Positions 9,060-18,044 of a DNA stretch of 64,000 nucleotides are shown here, piece after piece. The notes below the pieces were generated by a model that did no database searches, was not told the DNA's origin, and saw only the letters and a list, made by a program, of their open reading frames with translations. Origin of the DNA: Parabacteroides hominis (GTDB lineage: Bacteria; Bacteroidota; Bacteroidia; Bacteroidales; Tannerellaceae); assembly GCF_014287585.1 (NCBI RefSeq), contig NZ_JACOOJ010000007.1:116938-180937 (forward strand), in the 5' to 3' direction. The stretch's first letter is position 1; each line of letters opens with the position of its first letter. Made by a program: the position numbers and the translations under genes.

Positions 9060-10133
9060 TTAATCCAGATACAAATAATCGTAATGTATCAACGGCTTCT
9101 TATCCCGGCTGCCGATCAGCTCCCGTGCTTCCGTACTGTCGTAACCTGCACATCCGACTCCTAACTGGAGGCCTTCCTCGTTGATGATCTTGACGATATC
9201 GTCTTTCTCGAAGTCGCCTATGATCCGGATCACGCCGACCAACAGGATGCTGGTTGCCTTAGGGCCTAATAATGCCTCTTCGGCTCCCCGGTTGATGTGT
9301 ATCTCGCCTTTGGCAAAGCCTTCGGAGTGGGCGATCCACTTCTTCACGCTACTGACAGGTTTGCCGGAAGGGATGAAGCGTGTGCAGACGGCCCGGCTGT
9401 CTTTGGCGAGCAGGTCGACCAGGATGTTGTCCTTCTTGCCGTTGGCAATGATCACCGTGATGCCTTCGTCCGCCACCTTTTGCGCAATGGTGCATTTGGT
9501 CAGCATGCCGCCTCGGCCGAATGAGGACTTGCTGGTCTGTACATATTCCGACAGGTCTTCCTTGCCTCCGTCTATTTCGCGGATGACGGTGGAGGACGGG
9601 TCGGACGGGTTACCGTTATATATTCCGTCGATGTTGCTCAGGATGATCAAAGCATCCATTCCCATCATGGTGGCGATAAGTCCGGATAGCTCGTCGTTGT
9701 CCGTGAACATCAATTCTGTAACCGATATCGTGTCGTTTTCGTTCACGATGGGAATCACTTTATTTTCGAGCATCACCTCCATGCAGTGCTTCTGGTTGAG
9801 GTAATGCGTGCGGCTGCCGAAGTTCTCCTTTGTTGTGAGCACCTGGCCGCAGGTCATGCCATGTTCACGAAAGAGTTCGTAATAACGGTTGATCAGCTTG
9901 GCCTGTCCGACTGCGGAATACAGTTGGCGGGCGGAGACGGAGTCCAGCTTTTTGCCGGCCTTGATCTCACTGCGTCCCGAAGCGACCGCACCGGAAGAGA
10001 TAAGGACGACCTCCACGCCTTTGCGGTGCAGTTCGGCCACCTGATCTACCAAGGCGGACATCCGGGTAATATCCAACGTGCCATCCTTGCGGGTGAGCAC
10101 GTTGCTACCTATTTTAACGGCGATACGTTTCAT
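9060..10133 (-). CDS. proB: Glutamate 5-kinase with PUA domain
   Basis: A 357-residue enzyme that phosphorylates glutamate with ATP, the first and normally feedback-inhibited step of proline synthesis. The amino-acid kinase domain (about 1-255) begins [10 protein letters not shown] and contains [11 protein letters not shown], the substrate loop [11 protein letters not shown] and the nucleotide-side motif GRGGMLTK. The remaining 100 residues fit a PUA domain. The length agrees with E. coli ProB (367). Its ATG overlaps the stop of the upstream acyl-CoA ligase gene by four bases (ATGA), indicating translational coupling. Confidence 0.93.
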   Translation of the reverse strand: MKRIAVKIGSNVLTRKDGTLDITRMSALVDQVAELHRKGVEVVLISSGAVASGRSEIKAGKKLDSVSARQLYSAVGQAKLINRYYELFREHGMTCGQVLTTKENFGSRTHYLNQKHCMEVMLENKVIPIVNENDTISVTELMFTDNDELSGLIATMMGMDALIILSNIDGIYNGNPSDPSSTVIREIDGGKEDLSEYVQTSKSSFGRGGMLTKCTIAQKVADEGITVIIANGKKDNILVDLLAKDSRAVCTRFIPSGKPVSSVKKWIAHSEGFAKGEIHINRGAEEALLGPKATSILLVGVIRIIGDFEKDDIVKIINEEGLQLGVGCAGYDSTEARELIGSRDKKPLIHYDYLYLD

Positions 10134-11785
10134 TTTTTATCTTTGTCACGGATTTCGACTCGACGTATCTTGCCGCTGATCGTCTTGGGCAATTCGTCTA
10201 CGAACTCGACGACACGCGGGTATTTGTACGGAGCCGTCACCTTTTTGACATGGTCCTGCAATTCCTTGACCAGAGCGTCTCCGGCTTTATCCTTGTAGTC
10301 CTTCGCCAATACAATGGTCGCTTTTACCACTTGTCCGCGGATTTCGTCGGGAACACCTGTGATTGCACATTCGACAACCGCCGGGTGTGTCATCAGGGCG
10401 CTTTCCACCTCGAACGGGCCGATGCGGTAGCCGGAACTCTTGATCACATCGTCGGCACGGCCTACGAACCAGAGGTAGCCGTCTTCATCACGCCAGGCGA
10501 CATCGCCCGTGTAATACAGGCCGTCGTGCCAGGCTTCGCGTGTACGTTCGGCATCCCGGTAATACTCTTTGAAGAGGCCGATCGGCTTGCCGTTTGTCGT
10601 GTGGATCACGATCTGCCCCTGTTCCCCGTCTTCCGCACGTGAACCGTCCGGGCGCAACAGGTCTACATCGTATTGCGGATTGGGGACACCCATCGAACCG
10701 GGTTTCGGTTCCATCCACGGGAAAGTAGCGACCGTCAAAGTCGTTTCCGTCTGCCCGAAACCTTCCATCAGCTTGATGCCGGTCAGTTTGTAGAACGTGT
10801 CGAATACGGCAGGGTTCAAGGCTTCACCGGCAATGGTACAGTATTGGAGGGAAGACAGGTCGTATTTCGTCAGGTCTTCGCGTATCAGGAAACGGAAGAT
10901 CGTAGGAGGTGCGCACAAAGATGTGATGCGGTAATCCTGTATCATCTGCAACATGTCGGCTGGCGTGAATTTCTCGTGGTCGTACACGAATACGGTCGCT
11001 CCCGCAATCCACTGCCCGTAGAGTTTTCCCCATACGGCTTTTCCCCAGCCGGTATCGGCAATAGTCAGGTGGAGGCTGTCCTTATGCAGGTTATGCCAGA
11101 AACTTCCTGTCACGATATGGCCCAGCGGGTAGGTGAAATCATGCGCTACCATCTTCGGGTTGCCGGTCGTTCCGGAAGTAAAATACATCAGTGAAATGTC
11201 GTCGTTGCTGTTCGGATGTTCCGGACGTACGAACGGAGCGGCGCTTTCAATGCCTTTGTGGAAATCCTCGAATCCTTCGGGTATTTCGGGACCTACCGAA
11301 ACAACGCTCTTGATAGATGGTGAATCGGGCAATGAGTCGATGATATGTTTGGTGATCACTTCCTCGCCTGCACAGACAATCATCTTGATATCGGCGGCAT
11401 TTGCCCGGTAGACGATATCTTTCTTTGTCAGCAGGTGAGTAGCCGGGATCACCACCGCTCCCAATTTATGCAGCGCGATGATCGAGAACCAGAATTCATA
11501 ACGGCGTTTTAATATCAACATGACCATATCGCCGTGGCCGATCCCCAACGACTGGAAATAAGTGGCCGTCTGGTCGGTATATTTCTTCAGGTCGGCAAAG
11601 GTGAAGTCGATATGTTCCCCCTGGTCGTTTGTCCAGCACAATGCTTTTTTGCCGGGTTCTTCTTCCGCCCATGCGTCTACTACGTCATATCCGAAGTTGA
11701 AGTTCTCCGGGACTTTTATCTTGAAATTCTTTATAAAATCTTCCTGCGACTCAAAGGTCGTTTTGTCTATGAATCTTTCTAACAT
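10130..11785 (-). CDS. AMP-forming acyl-CoA synthetase (acetyl/medium-chain type)
   Basis: A 551-residue ANL-family ligase that activates a carboxylic acid as acyl-AMP and then acyl-CoA. Motifs in order: [15 protein letters not shown] (about 192), GEALNP (about 305), GFGQTETTL (about 333), [13 protein letters not shown] (about 430), [15 protein letters not shown] (about 447) and the catalytic Lys in [10 protein letters not shown] near the C-terminus. The type resembles acetyl- or medium-chain acyl-CoA synthetases; the true substrate is not determined. It follows the XRE-cupin regulator by 18 bases and overlaps proB by four, so regulator, ligase and proline genes appear co-transcribed. Confidence 0.87.
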   Translation of the reverse strand: MLERFIDKTTFESQEDFIKNFKIKVPENFNFGYDVVDAWAEEEPGKKALCWTNDQGEHIDFTFADLKKYTDQTATYFQSLGIGHGDMVMLILKRRYEFWFSIIALHKLGAVVIPATHLLTKKDIVYRANAADIKMIVCAGEEVITKHIIDSLPDSPSIKSVVSVGPEIPEGFEDFHKGIESAAPFVRPEHPNSNDDISLMYFTSGTTGNPKMVAHDFTYPLGHIVTGSFWHNLHKDSLHLTIADTGWGKAVWGKLYGQWIAGATVFVYDHEKFTPADMLQMIQDYRITSLCAPPTIFRFLIREDLTKYDLSSLQYCTIAGEALNPAVFDTFYKLTGIKLMEGFGQTETTLTVATFPWMEPKPGSMGVPNPQYDVDLLRPDGSRAEDGEQGQIVIHTTNGKPIGLFKEYYRDAERTREAWHDGLYYTGDVAWRDEDGYLWFVGRADDVIKSSGYRIGPFEVESALMTHPAVVECAITGVPDEIRGQVVKATIVLAKDYKDKAGDALVKELQDHVKKVTAPYKYPRVVEFVDELPKTISGKIRRVEIRDKDKK

Positions 11786-11803
11786 GATAATTAAATTGAC
11801 AAT

Positions 11804-12358
11804 TTATAGGATGATAGCCAGAAAACTGACCTTTTCTCCGTCGAGCGCCTTCATTCCATGAGGCAGTTCGGAGTTGAAATAGATACTGTCGCCTTCTTCC
11901 AGTATCAGTTCTTTATTGTTGATCTGTAACAGCATGCGGCCTTTCAGTACCATATTATACTCTTGTCCGGGATGCGAGTTCAGATAAATCGGTGTCCCGT
12001 CAGGAGTCGGGTGGACGGTAACCATGAACGGGTCTGCTTTCCGACCGGCAAAACCGGCGGCAAGCGACTGGTATTTATAGGCCTTGGTCCGTTCCACGGC
12101 AATACCTTTACCCCTACGGGTAATGAAATAACTGCTCATCTTTGGCTCGTCGCCGAACATCAGCGTCGTCAGCTCTACGCCGTAAGCCTGCGAAATCTGA
12201 TGCAGTACACTTACTGAAATATCTACAGTACCGCTTTCCAGCTTCATATACTGTTCGGGAGTCAGGTTACAAACCCCGGCCATTTCTTCAGGTGTGATTT
12301 CCAATGCATCCCGAAGTCCGGCCAAACGCTCCGCAATTTGTTTTATCTGTTCGTTCAT
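11804..12358 (-). CDS. XRE-family transcriptional regulator with cupin sensor domain
   Basis: A 184-residue protein with an N-terminal XRE helix-turn-helix (about residues 6-62, including LRDALEITPEEMAGVCNLTP and YMKLESG) and a C-terminal cupin_2 barrel (about 108-180, with HPGQEYNMVLKGRM and SDLPHG-like SELPHGMKAL). Such regulators bind DNA through the first part and sense a small ligand with the cupin. It is the first gene of the operon with the acyl-CoA ligase, proB and proA and probably controls that operon. It is divergent from the AraC-type gene at 12517. Confidence 0.87.
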   Translation of the reverse strand: MNEQIKQIAERLAGLRDALEITPEEMAGVCNLTPEQYMKLESGTVDISVSVLHQISQAYGVELTTLMFGDEPKMSSYFITRRGKGIAVERTKAYKYQSLAAGFAGRKADPFMVTVHPTPDGTPIYLNSHPGQEYNMVLKGRMLLQINNKELILEEGDSIYFNSELPHGMKALDGEKVSFLAIIL

Positions 12359-12387
12359 CTCCGTTGATTATTATATTTATGATGCTC

Positions 12388-12432
12388 CAAATATAGGAAT
12401 AAAAAGCAAAATGTCTACGAAAAAACGTCTAT
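12388..12432 (-). promoter_or_regulatory. Candidate promoter and repeat sites upstream of the XRE operon
   Basis: On the minus strand TATATTTG (12388-12395) fits the -7 element; no good -33 element is seen. Just upstream lie ATGTCTAC (12411-12418) and CGTCTAT (12426-12432, plus-strand reading), which recur inverted as GTAGACAT at 12482-12489 across the divergent promoter region. These may be operator sites for one of the two regulators. Confidence 0.45.
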
Positions 12433-12450
12433 AATGTAATTTAGTTATTT

Positions 12451-12482
12451 TTTGGAAACTTCTAAAACTATACCTACTTTTG
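12451..12482 (+). promoter_or_regulatory. Promoter of the AraC-type regulator
   Basis: TTTG at 12451-12454, a 20-base spacer and TACTTTTG at 12475-12482 form a perfect Bacteroidetes promoter, 34 bases upstream of the start codon. Confidence 0.85.
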
Positions 12483-12516
12483 TAGACATCTAATAACCTG
12501 AGACAAAATATAGTAT

Positions 12517-13107
12517 ATGCACACTCTTTTACCCTTAGATTTTATGCAAATGGGCTTTTTTTTGTATTCCCGTTCTCTTCCTCAATATGAGAATATAATT
12601 GTAGAACAGCGACAAACAATCTGGATGCTTGGTTCTTGCCTGATTATATTGTTAATAGTTTTTTTGGTTATGGTAGTCGTTATAGGAATTTTTATCTGCC
12701 GTTTCAGGAACCGGAAATCAACCAACAATCCTCCGTTACTTTCTGTCTCTGCGGAGAAAAGAGAGCATCTGGATTCAATTTACACTCTTATTTACCAGTA
12801 TGTCGTGACCGAAAAACACTATTTGGATAAGGATATCGACATATCCGAGGTGGCTCGTCATTGTAATATCGGAAAAGACCTCGTTAATAAAGCTTTGGTG
12901 TCTAAAAAGAACATGACTCTTCTCGACTTTGTCAACAGCTATCGTATCGAATATGCCGGAAATCTTTTGCTTGACCCTGCCAATAAGACAGTTGAAGTCG
13001 TCGCAGGTGAAGCCGGATTCAACACTACCCGTACCTTTCTACGGCAGTTTAAATCGAAATATAATATTTCAACAAGCGAGTATCGTAAATTGAATTGGAA
13101 TAAGTAG
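12517..13107 (+). CDS. Membrane-anchored AraC-type DNA-binding protein
   Basis: A 196-residue protein with one strong transmembrane segment at about residues 36-62, a basic junction (CRFRNRKS) and a C-terminal AraC/XylS helix-turn-helix domain at about 85-193, including IDISEVARHCNIGKDLVNKA for the first helix-turn-helix and VAGEAGFNTTRTFLRQFK for the second. It lacks the large periplasmic sensor and kinase of hybrid two-component systems, so this is a minimal membrane-tethered regulator. It precedes the eCIS operon by 338 bases in the same orientation and may control it; that is inference from position. The promoter supports a start at 12517, though ATG codons at 12544 and 12550 are alternatives. 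Confidence 0.8.
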   Translation: MHTLLPLDFMQMGFFLYSRSLPQYENIIVEQRQTIWMLGSCLIILLIVFLVMVVVIGIFICRFRNRKSTNNPPLLSVSAEKREHLDSIYTLIYQYVVTEKHYLDKDIDISEVARHCNIGKDLVNKALVSKKNMTLLDFVNSYRIEYAGNLLLDPANKTVEVVAGEAGFNTTRTFLRQFKSKYNISTSEYRKLNWNK

Positions 13108-13304
13108 TTGCTTGAAACAACATCTCAATATATGTGAGGCTACATTATTGTAAATGTGGGCAGGATTGGTTATGCCTGAAATCTTGGACTGCGGGAGCTG
13201 TTCTGGAAGCGGATATTACATTTGAGACATAGTATTGGGCGGAAATTTGTTTCCTGACCAGTAGCGAATAGGATATATTGGGACGAATAGGCACGGTTCG
13301 TATT

Positions 13305-13429
13305 GTTGACAGAATGTTGACAGAGCAGATTCTTTAGATGACAAATACTTTTTGTCGTGTGACATCTTTGTGTTGTCATCTTTTAAACCTTATTTTACTT
13401 GCCTTTGATTGAAGAATTACATTCTTTTG
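13305..13429 (+). promoter_or_regulatory. Repeat-rich regulatory region upstream of the eCIS operon
   Basis: The 338-base gap before the eCIS operon contains no gene. It holds a direct repeat GTTGACAGA at 13305-13313 and 13316-13324 (11-bp period), an inverted repeat GATGACA (13337-13343) with TGTCATC (13374-13380), and an inner inverted repeat GACAAA (13340-13345) with TTTGTC (13351-13356). A possible promoter is TTG at 13399-13401 with TTCTTTTG at 13422-13429, 20 bases apart; this would leave only a short leader before the ATG at 13446. The direct repeat with one-turn spacing is the kind of site AraC-type proteins bind. Confidence 0.5.
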
Positions 13430-13445
13430 TAAAAATCTATTATCA

Positions 13446-13988
13446 ATGATTCGTGAAATACTGGACACTCTCAAAAACAAATTGGAAGAATATCTGACTG
13501 CTTATTTTAACTCGCCTGAAGGCTATGTGCAGATCGGAGGTATTCCTGTCGGAAGTGATAATGCTCCTAATAAATTGTCACTGTCGGTCGTGAATCTGGA
13601 ACGTGAGACTGCTATGGGGATCGGTTCCGCTTACCGTATGGACAAGTCACAAGAGTTTGTGGAGCGCTTACCCGCTTGGTATTTGAATATGGATGTTTTG
13701 TTTGCTTCGGTATTTGATGAGAAGAGATATGCAGAAGGGTTAGATGTTTTGTCAAAAGTAATTTACTTTTTGCAGCAGTATTCCGTTCTGGATTTGCCGG
13801 ATGGAACACATTATACGATCGAGATGGTGACTCTGGATATGCAAGAACTGACGAATCTATGGAGTATGTCCGGCGGGCGGTATTATCCGTCGGTGTTATG
13901 TCGGGTTCGTATGTTAGCATTTGAAAGCGATGTTATACAATCGACAGCCCGTAGTGTGAAAGTACCAGGTGTAGAAATAAATTCATAA
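13446..13988 (+). CDS. eCIS tube-terminator/cap protein (DUF4255, Afp16/Pvc16-like)
   Basis: A 180-residue protein of the DUF4255 family, whose Afp16/Pvc16 members end the inner tube and help cap the sheath of contractile injection particles. Family features are the N-terminal helix MIREILDTLKNKLEEYL, the KLSLSVVNLERET strand (about 42-54) and the MSGGRYYPSVLCRVRML stretch near the C-terminus. It opens the operon and lies 9 bases before the next gene. In other eCIS loci this gene is often at one end of the structural cluster as well. Confidence 0.87.
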   Translation: MIREILDTLKNKLEEYLTAYFNSPEGYVQIGGIPVGSDNAPNKLSLSVVNLERETAMGIGSAYRMDKSQEFVERLPAWYLNMDVLFASVFDEKRYAEGLDVLSKVIYFLQQYSVLDLPDGTHYTIEMVTLDMQELTNLWSMSGGRYYPSVLCRVRMLAFESDVIQSTARSVKVPGVEINS

Positions 13989-13997
13989 AAAAGTGGA

Positions 13998-14666
13998 ATG
14001 AGTATGTTTAAGGAAATAGCAAAGATCACGCTCAGACATCATTATTATCGTAATGGTTATTGTAAAGACGTTCGTTTGTATCAGGATAATCAAACTGTTC
14101 AACTGATGAGGCGGAGAGGGTGTCTGCTGCGGCAGAGGAGTCCATCTGAATATGTAATATTGGCTGAAGAAGGGACTTCTTTTAATCCGGATGATCAATT
14201 CTGGTTTTTCCTTGAAGTTTGCGATCCCGCTTTTCTTTATAATACTTTGAAAGAAGATTGGAATGCTGATTTGTTCGAGCATAAACAATTGAAAATGAAG
14301 TTGAAACCGAAAGAAAACGGGATGCTGGAATCAGTGGATCTTATTTTTTCCGTGGCGGAGTATTATTGGAAGTTTATTATGATCCCGCGGAATCCGGATC
14401 AACAATTTGGCCTTTTACTATTGGAAGATGCTTTGGGAAGTGTTCGTTTTGAAAAAGTGGATGCAGATCAATTTATGGGTAGGTTAGACTATTGCTGTAT
14501 TTCGACGGATAAGGTTCCCATGCAGGAGAATTATGAGATAAGGTTGTGCCTGAAAGAAAGTTTGACTTATGGCACGAGAGTGTTGCAAAAATACATACAA
14601 GCTCCTGTGCCGGGGAGGTTTCCTGTAGACCGACCGGATACGATAGAACAAATAATATACATATAA
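13998..14666 (+). CDS. Uncharacterised eCIS operon protein, possible second cap component
   Basis: A 222-residue soluble protein that I cannot assign to a named family. The N-terminal half has HHYYRNGYCKDVRLY, LMRRRGCLLRQ and a WFFLEVCDPAFLYNT stretch; the C-terminal half is also rich in alternating hydrophobic strands and ends in a Pro-rich tail. There is no signal peptide and no membrane segment. Its position between the DUF4255 terminator and the first sheath suggests a structural role at the distal end, for example a cap adaptor like those of two-cap eCIS particles. This is inference from gene order. An in-frame ATG at 14004 is an alternative start. Confidence 0.7.
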   Translation: MSMFKEIAKITLRHHYYRNGYCKDVRLYQDNQTVQLMRRRGCLLRQRSPSEYVILAEEGTSFNPDDQFWFFLEVCDPAFLYNTLKEDWNADLFEHKQLKMKLKPKENGMLESVDLIFSVAEYYWKFIMIPRNPDQQFGLLLLEDALGSVRFEKVDADQFMGRLDYCCISTDKVPMQENYEIRLCLKESLTYGTRVLQKYIQAPVPGRFPVDRPDTIEQIIYI

Positions 14667-14682
14667 TAAATATAAAATACAC

Positions 14683-16134
14683 ATGGGAAACATGAAAACT
14701 CCAGGCGTTTATATCGTTGAGAAAAATGCCTTTCCGAACTCAGTGGTCGAAGTGGCTACGGCTGTTCCTGCTTTTATCGGCTATACCGAAAAGGCTGCCA
14801 ATGGGAGCCAGGATCTTTTGAATAAACCGTTTCGTATAACCTCTATGAGTGAATTTGAAAAATACTTTGGGGGAGCCAAGCGCTTGAAGTTTACTTGTAC
14901 GACTTCAACAGATAGCGGTGTGAATTTGTATTTTAAAGGTGTGGATAAATCAGGAAAGGAAGAGATCACCGGATACAAAGTCGGACTTGCTACCGGTGAA
15001 GTGAATTTTTCTTTGTATTACCATATGCTTCTGTATTTTGCAAATGGAGGCGGTCCTTGTTATATCGTTTCGGTCGGCTTATATGCAAATAACACAGAGA
15101 TAGATGCTGTAACTTTGCAGAAGGGCATTCAATATCTGGAGGCGGAGAGGGAACCGACCATGCTTGTTATCCCCGAAGCTTCCGGTACGTCTTCCTATCA
15201 GGATATTTATACGGCGATGCTGGTTCATTGCGGTGCGGTAATGAAGAATCGGATTGCTTTGTTTGATGTACCGGGTACGGCTGAAGAGTTCAGAGAAGGA
15301 ATCGGTTCAGAATATTTGTCTTACGGAGCGGCTTATTATCCATTCTTAAATACGACTCTTCTGTCTGAAAAAGATGTCACTTATCTGAACCTGAAAGATG
15401 AAGACGGCGGAATCCTGAGCACGATTATAGAATCGTTAAAGGTAAGTAAACCTTCCGTTAATGCTTCCGATACGGATCAATTGTCTTTCCACAATCTGCT
15501 GTATAATAATAGCCCTTTGTATAAGGCTGTTATGACGGAAATACGGAGACAAATCAATCAGCTATCTCCTGTGGCAGCCATAGCAGGGATTTATTGTCGT
15601 GTGGATGATAGCCGGGGAGTCTGGAAAGCGCCGGCCAATGTTTCGGTGAACAATGTTGTTTCTGTTTCCGAGATGATAACAAATGAAATGCAGGAAGATC
15701 TGAACGTGCCGTTAAATGGTAAGAGTATCAATGCTATTCGTTATTTTACGGGTGACGGCATAAAGGTTTGGGGTGCTCGTACATTGGATGGCAATTCACT
15801 CGATTGGCGTTATATCAATGTCCGTCGAACGATGATTTTCCTTGAAGAATCCATACGGAATGCTGCTCTGGCCTATGTTTTCGAACCAAATGTAGCTTCA
15901 ACGTGGCTGAATATGAAAAGCATGATCGAAAATTTCCTGATGGGTGTCTGGAAACGAGGCGGACTTGCTGGGGCTTCACCCGAAGATGCTTATAGTGTGC
16001 ATGTGGGTTTGGGGGATACTATGACACCGGAAGATATTCTTGAAGGAATCCTGAAGATAACCGTTTTAGTGGCTGTCAGTCATCCGGCGGAATTTATTGA
16101 AATAACGTTCCAGCAACAAATGCAAAAATCATAA
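14683..16134 (+). CDS. eCIS contractile sheath protein 1
   Basis: A 483-residue phage-tail-sheath family protein (Afp2/3/4-like) that polymerises around the inner tube and contracts to drive it outwards. The N-terminus MKTPGVYIVEKNAFPNSV, the AVPAFIGYT strand and the FANGGGPCYIVSVG motif are typical. The C-terminal domain from about residue 340 (GKSINAIRYF, KVWGARTLDGNSLDWRYINV, ASTWLNMKSMIENFL) carries the strands used for inter-subunit handshakes and is nearly identical to that of the next gene. The start at 14683 follows the upstream gene by 16 bases; an in-frame ATG at 14692 (MKTPG) is possible. Confidence 0.95.
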   Translation: MGNMKTPGVYIVEKNAFPNSVVEVATAVPAFIGYTEKAANGSQDLLNKPFRITSMSEFEKYFGGAKRLKFTCTTSTDSGVNLYFKGVDKSGKEEITGYKVGLATGEVNFSLYYHMLLYFANGGGPCYIVSVGLYANNTEIDAVTLQKGIQYLEAEREPTMLVIPEASGTSSYQDIYTAMLVHCGAVMKNRIALFDVPGTAEEFREGIGSEYLSYGAAYYPFLNTTLLSEKDVTYLNLKDEDGGILSTIIESLKVSKPSVNASDTDQLSFHNLLYNNSPLYKAVMTEIRRQINQLSPVAAIAGIYCRVDDSRGVWKAPANVSVNNVVSVSEMITNEMQEDLNVPLNGKSINAIRYFTGDGIKVWGARTLDGNSLDWRYINVRRTMIFLEESIRNAALAYVFEPNVASTWLNMKSMIENFLMGVWKRGGLAGASPEDAYSVHVGLGDTMTPEDILEGILKITVLVAVSHPAEFIEITFQQQMQKS

Positions 16135-16146
16135 AAGAATATAGAT

Positions 16147-18003
16147 ATGGCAGCAATGAAAACTCCGGGCGTATATATAGTGGAAAAAAATGCTTTTCCT
16201 AATTCGGTAGTCGCCGTACCGACAGCTGTTCCAGCCTTTATCGGACATACCCGATTTGCTATGGATGGAACAAAAGATTTGAAGAAAAAGCCTTTCCGCA
16301 TTACTTCGATGCTTGAATATGAAACGTATTTCGGTGGAGCTCCTGATTCTAAATATACATTAGTGTTACCGGAAAATAAGAAGAGCGCACTTCAAAACGA
16401 TAATGCAAAATTAGAAGACTTATTAGATAAGTCTGAGACTTTAAAGAAAGAAATTGCCGCGCTTGAAAATGACGAAACCAAAAAAGCAGAACTTTTAGAA
16501 AAGAAGACTGCATTGGCTACTAATGAAGCTTCAATAAAAGAACTGGAGCTTAGTATTTTAAAAGCAAAAATTGAAATTCTTAATTTGAGTACCCCTGTTT
16601 GGAGTGTTACTGCTCCGAATCCAAACTATACTTTATATTATAATATGATATTGTATTTTGCCAATGGTGGTGGTGCATGTTATATCGTTTCGGTTGGCAG
16701 TTATACGGATCAATTTGACGCAAAGAATTTTACAGACGGAATAAATGCCCTGAAGAATGAACAGGAACCGACAATGGTGGTTGTCCCGGAAGCAGTGAAT
16801 GGTCTTAACTCAATGTGGAAAGCAATCACGGAAGAGGCCTTGATGCATTGCGGGAAATTTATGAAAAACAGGATTACGATTCTGGATGTTTTTAATGGAT
16901 ATAAATCGGATAAGGATCCGAATGATGGAAAGGATGTTATTACCTATTTCCGTGAAAATGTTGGATCTGAATACCTTGATTTCGCAGCGGCTTATTATCC
17001 CTGGCTTGATACTTCGGTCGTGAGTGAAAGTTCTATTGATGCTTCATCTCTTACCAATCCGGATCAATTATTATATATACTCAAGTTGGAAATCGATTGG
17101 AGCAAAGATAGACTAATTGCGAATAAGATGCACTGTTTTCAGTTCTATTTGGGCTGTCAGCTAATAGATAAAGATACTTCTATTACAGATAAGGACGCTG
17201 CCAAAGCTCCTCTTCAGTTGAAGATTGCGAAAGATGACAAATTGACGATGGAAAAGGCTCAGGAACTGGCAAAAACAGGAACAATTTCTGATGATCATAT
17301 AAAAGCAGCCGCTAAGGAAACTCTGACTGTTTTGTCTCCGAAGGAACAAATAGATTTAGCGAATATGCTTCTTCCTAATAGTACTTGCGGAAAAGAAATT
17401 ATGAAAGTCATTTGTCAACAGATCAATCGTTTGCCGGTTGCCGCTGCTATGGCTGGAATTTACGCCCGGACAGATGATGCCCGTGGTGTCTGGAAAGCTC
17501 CGGCAAACGTTTCTATAAGCAGGGCTGTTTCGCCGACCGTGAACTTAACAGACAGCATGCAGGAAAATCTGAATGTCGATGTGTTAGGAAGGTGTATCAA
17601 TGCAATACGATATTTCAAAGGAGACGGGATAAAAGTATGGGGAGCACGGACATTGGATGGTAATTCCCTGGACTGGCGTTATATAAATGTCCGTCGTACG
17701 ATGATCTTTCTTGAAGAATCTATTAAAAATGCTGCTAAGGCATATGTTTTCGAACCGAATGTGGCTTCTACCTGGTTAAATATGAAAAGTATGATCGAAA
17801 ATTTCTTGATGGGAGTCTGGAAACAAGGCGGTTTGGCCGGTGCTTCACCCGAAGATGCTTACAGCGTGCATGTAGGACTGGGCGATACGATGACTCCAGA
17901 AGATATCCTTGAAGGAATCTTGCGGATCACGATCTTGGTAGCTATTAGTCGTCCGGCGGAATTTATAGAAATAACTTTCCAGCAGCAGATGCAGAAGTCG
18001 TAA
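16147..18003 (+). CDS. eCIS contractile sheath protein 2, with coiled-coil insertion
   Basis: A 618-residue paralogue of the preceding sheath protein. N- and C-terminal domains match it closely (the last 140 residues differ at only a few positions), but two extra stretches are inserted. One at about residues 78-147 is Lys/Glu/Leu-rich and predicted as a coiled coil. The second is an insertion of about 90 residues near 325-415, also helical and charged. The insertions probably project from the particle surface or mark a baseplate-proximal specialised sheath, as with the minor sheaths of Afp/PVC particles. It follows sheath 1 by 12 bases. Confidence 0.93.
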   Translation: MAAMKTPGVYIVEKNAFPNSVVAVPTAVPAFIGHTRFAMDGTKDLKKKPFRITSMLEYETYFGGAPDSKYTLVLPENKKSALQNDNAKLEDLLDKSETLKKEIAALENDETKKAELLEKKTALATNEASIKELELSILKAKIEILNLSTPVWSVTAPNPNYTLYYNMILYFANGGGACYIVSVGSYTDQFDAKNFTDGINALKNEQEPTMVVVPEAVNGLNSMWKAITEEALMHCGKFMKNRITILDVFNGYKSDKDPNDGKDVITYFRENVGSEYLDFAAAYYPWLDTSVVSESSIDASSLTNPDQLLYILKLEIDWSKDRLIANKMHCFQFYLGCQLIDKDTSITDKDAAKAPLQLKIAKDDKLTMEKAQELAKTGTISDDHIKAAAKETLTVLSPKEQIDLANMLLPNSTCGKEIMKVICQQINRLPVAAAMAGIYARTDDARGVWKAPANVSISRAVSPTVNLTDSMQENLNVDVLGRCINAIRYFKGDGIKVWGARTLDGNSLDWRYINVRRTMIFLEESIKNAAKAYVFEPNVASTWLNMKSMIENFLMGVWKQGGLAGASPEDAYSVHVGLGDTMTPEDILEGILRITILVAISRPAEFIEITFQQQMQKS

Positions 18004-18044
18004 TGAATAGTGTAGATTATTAAACATTAAAAATATAGAATATC

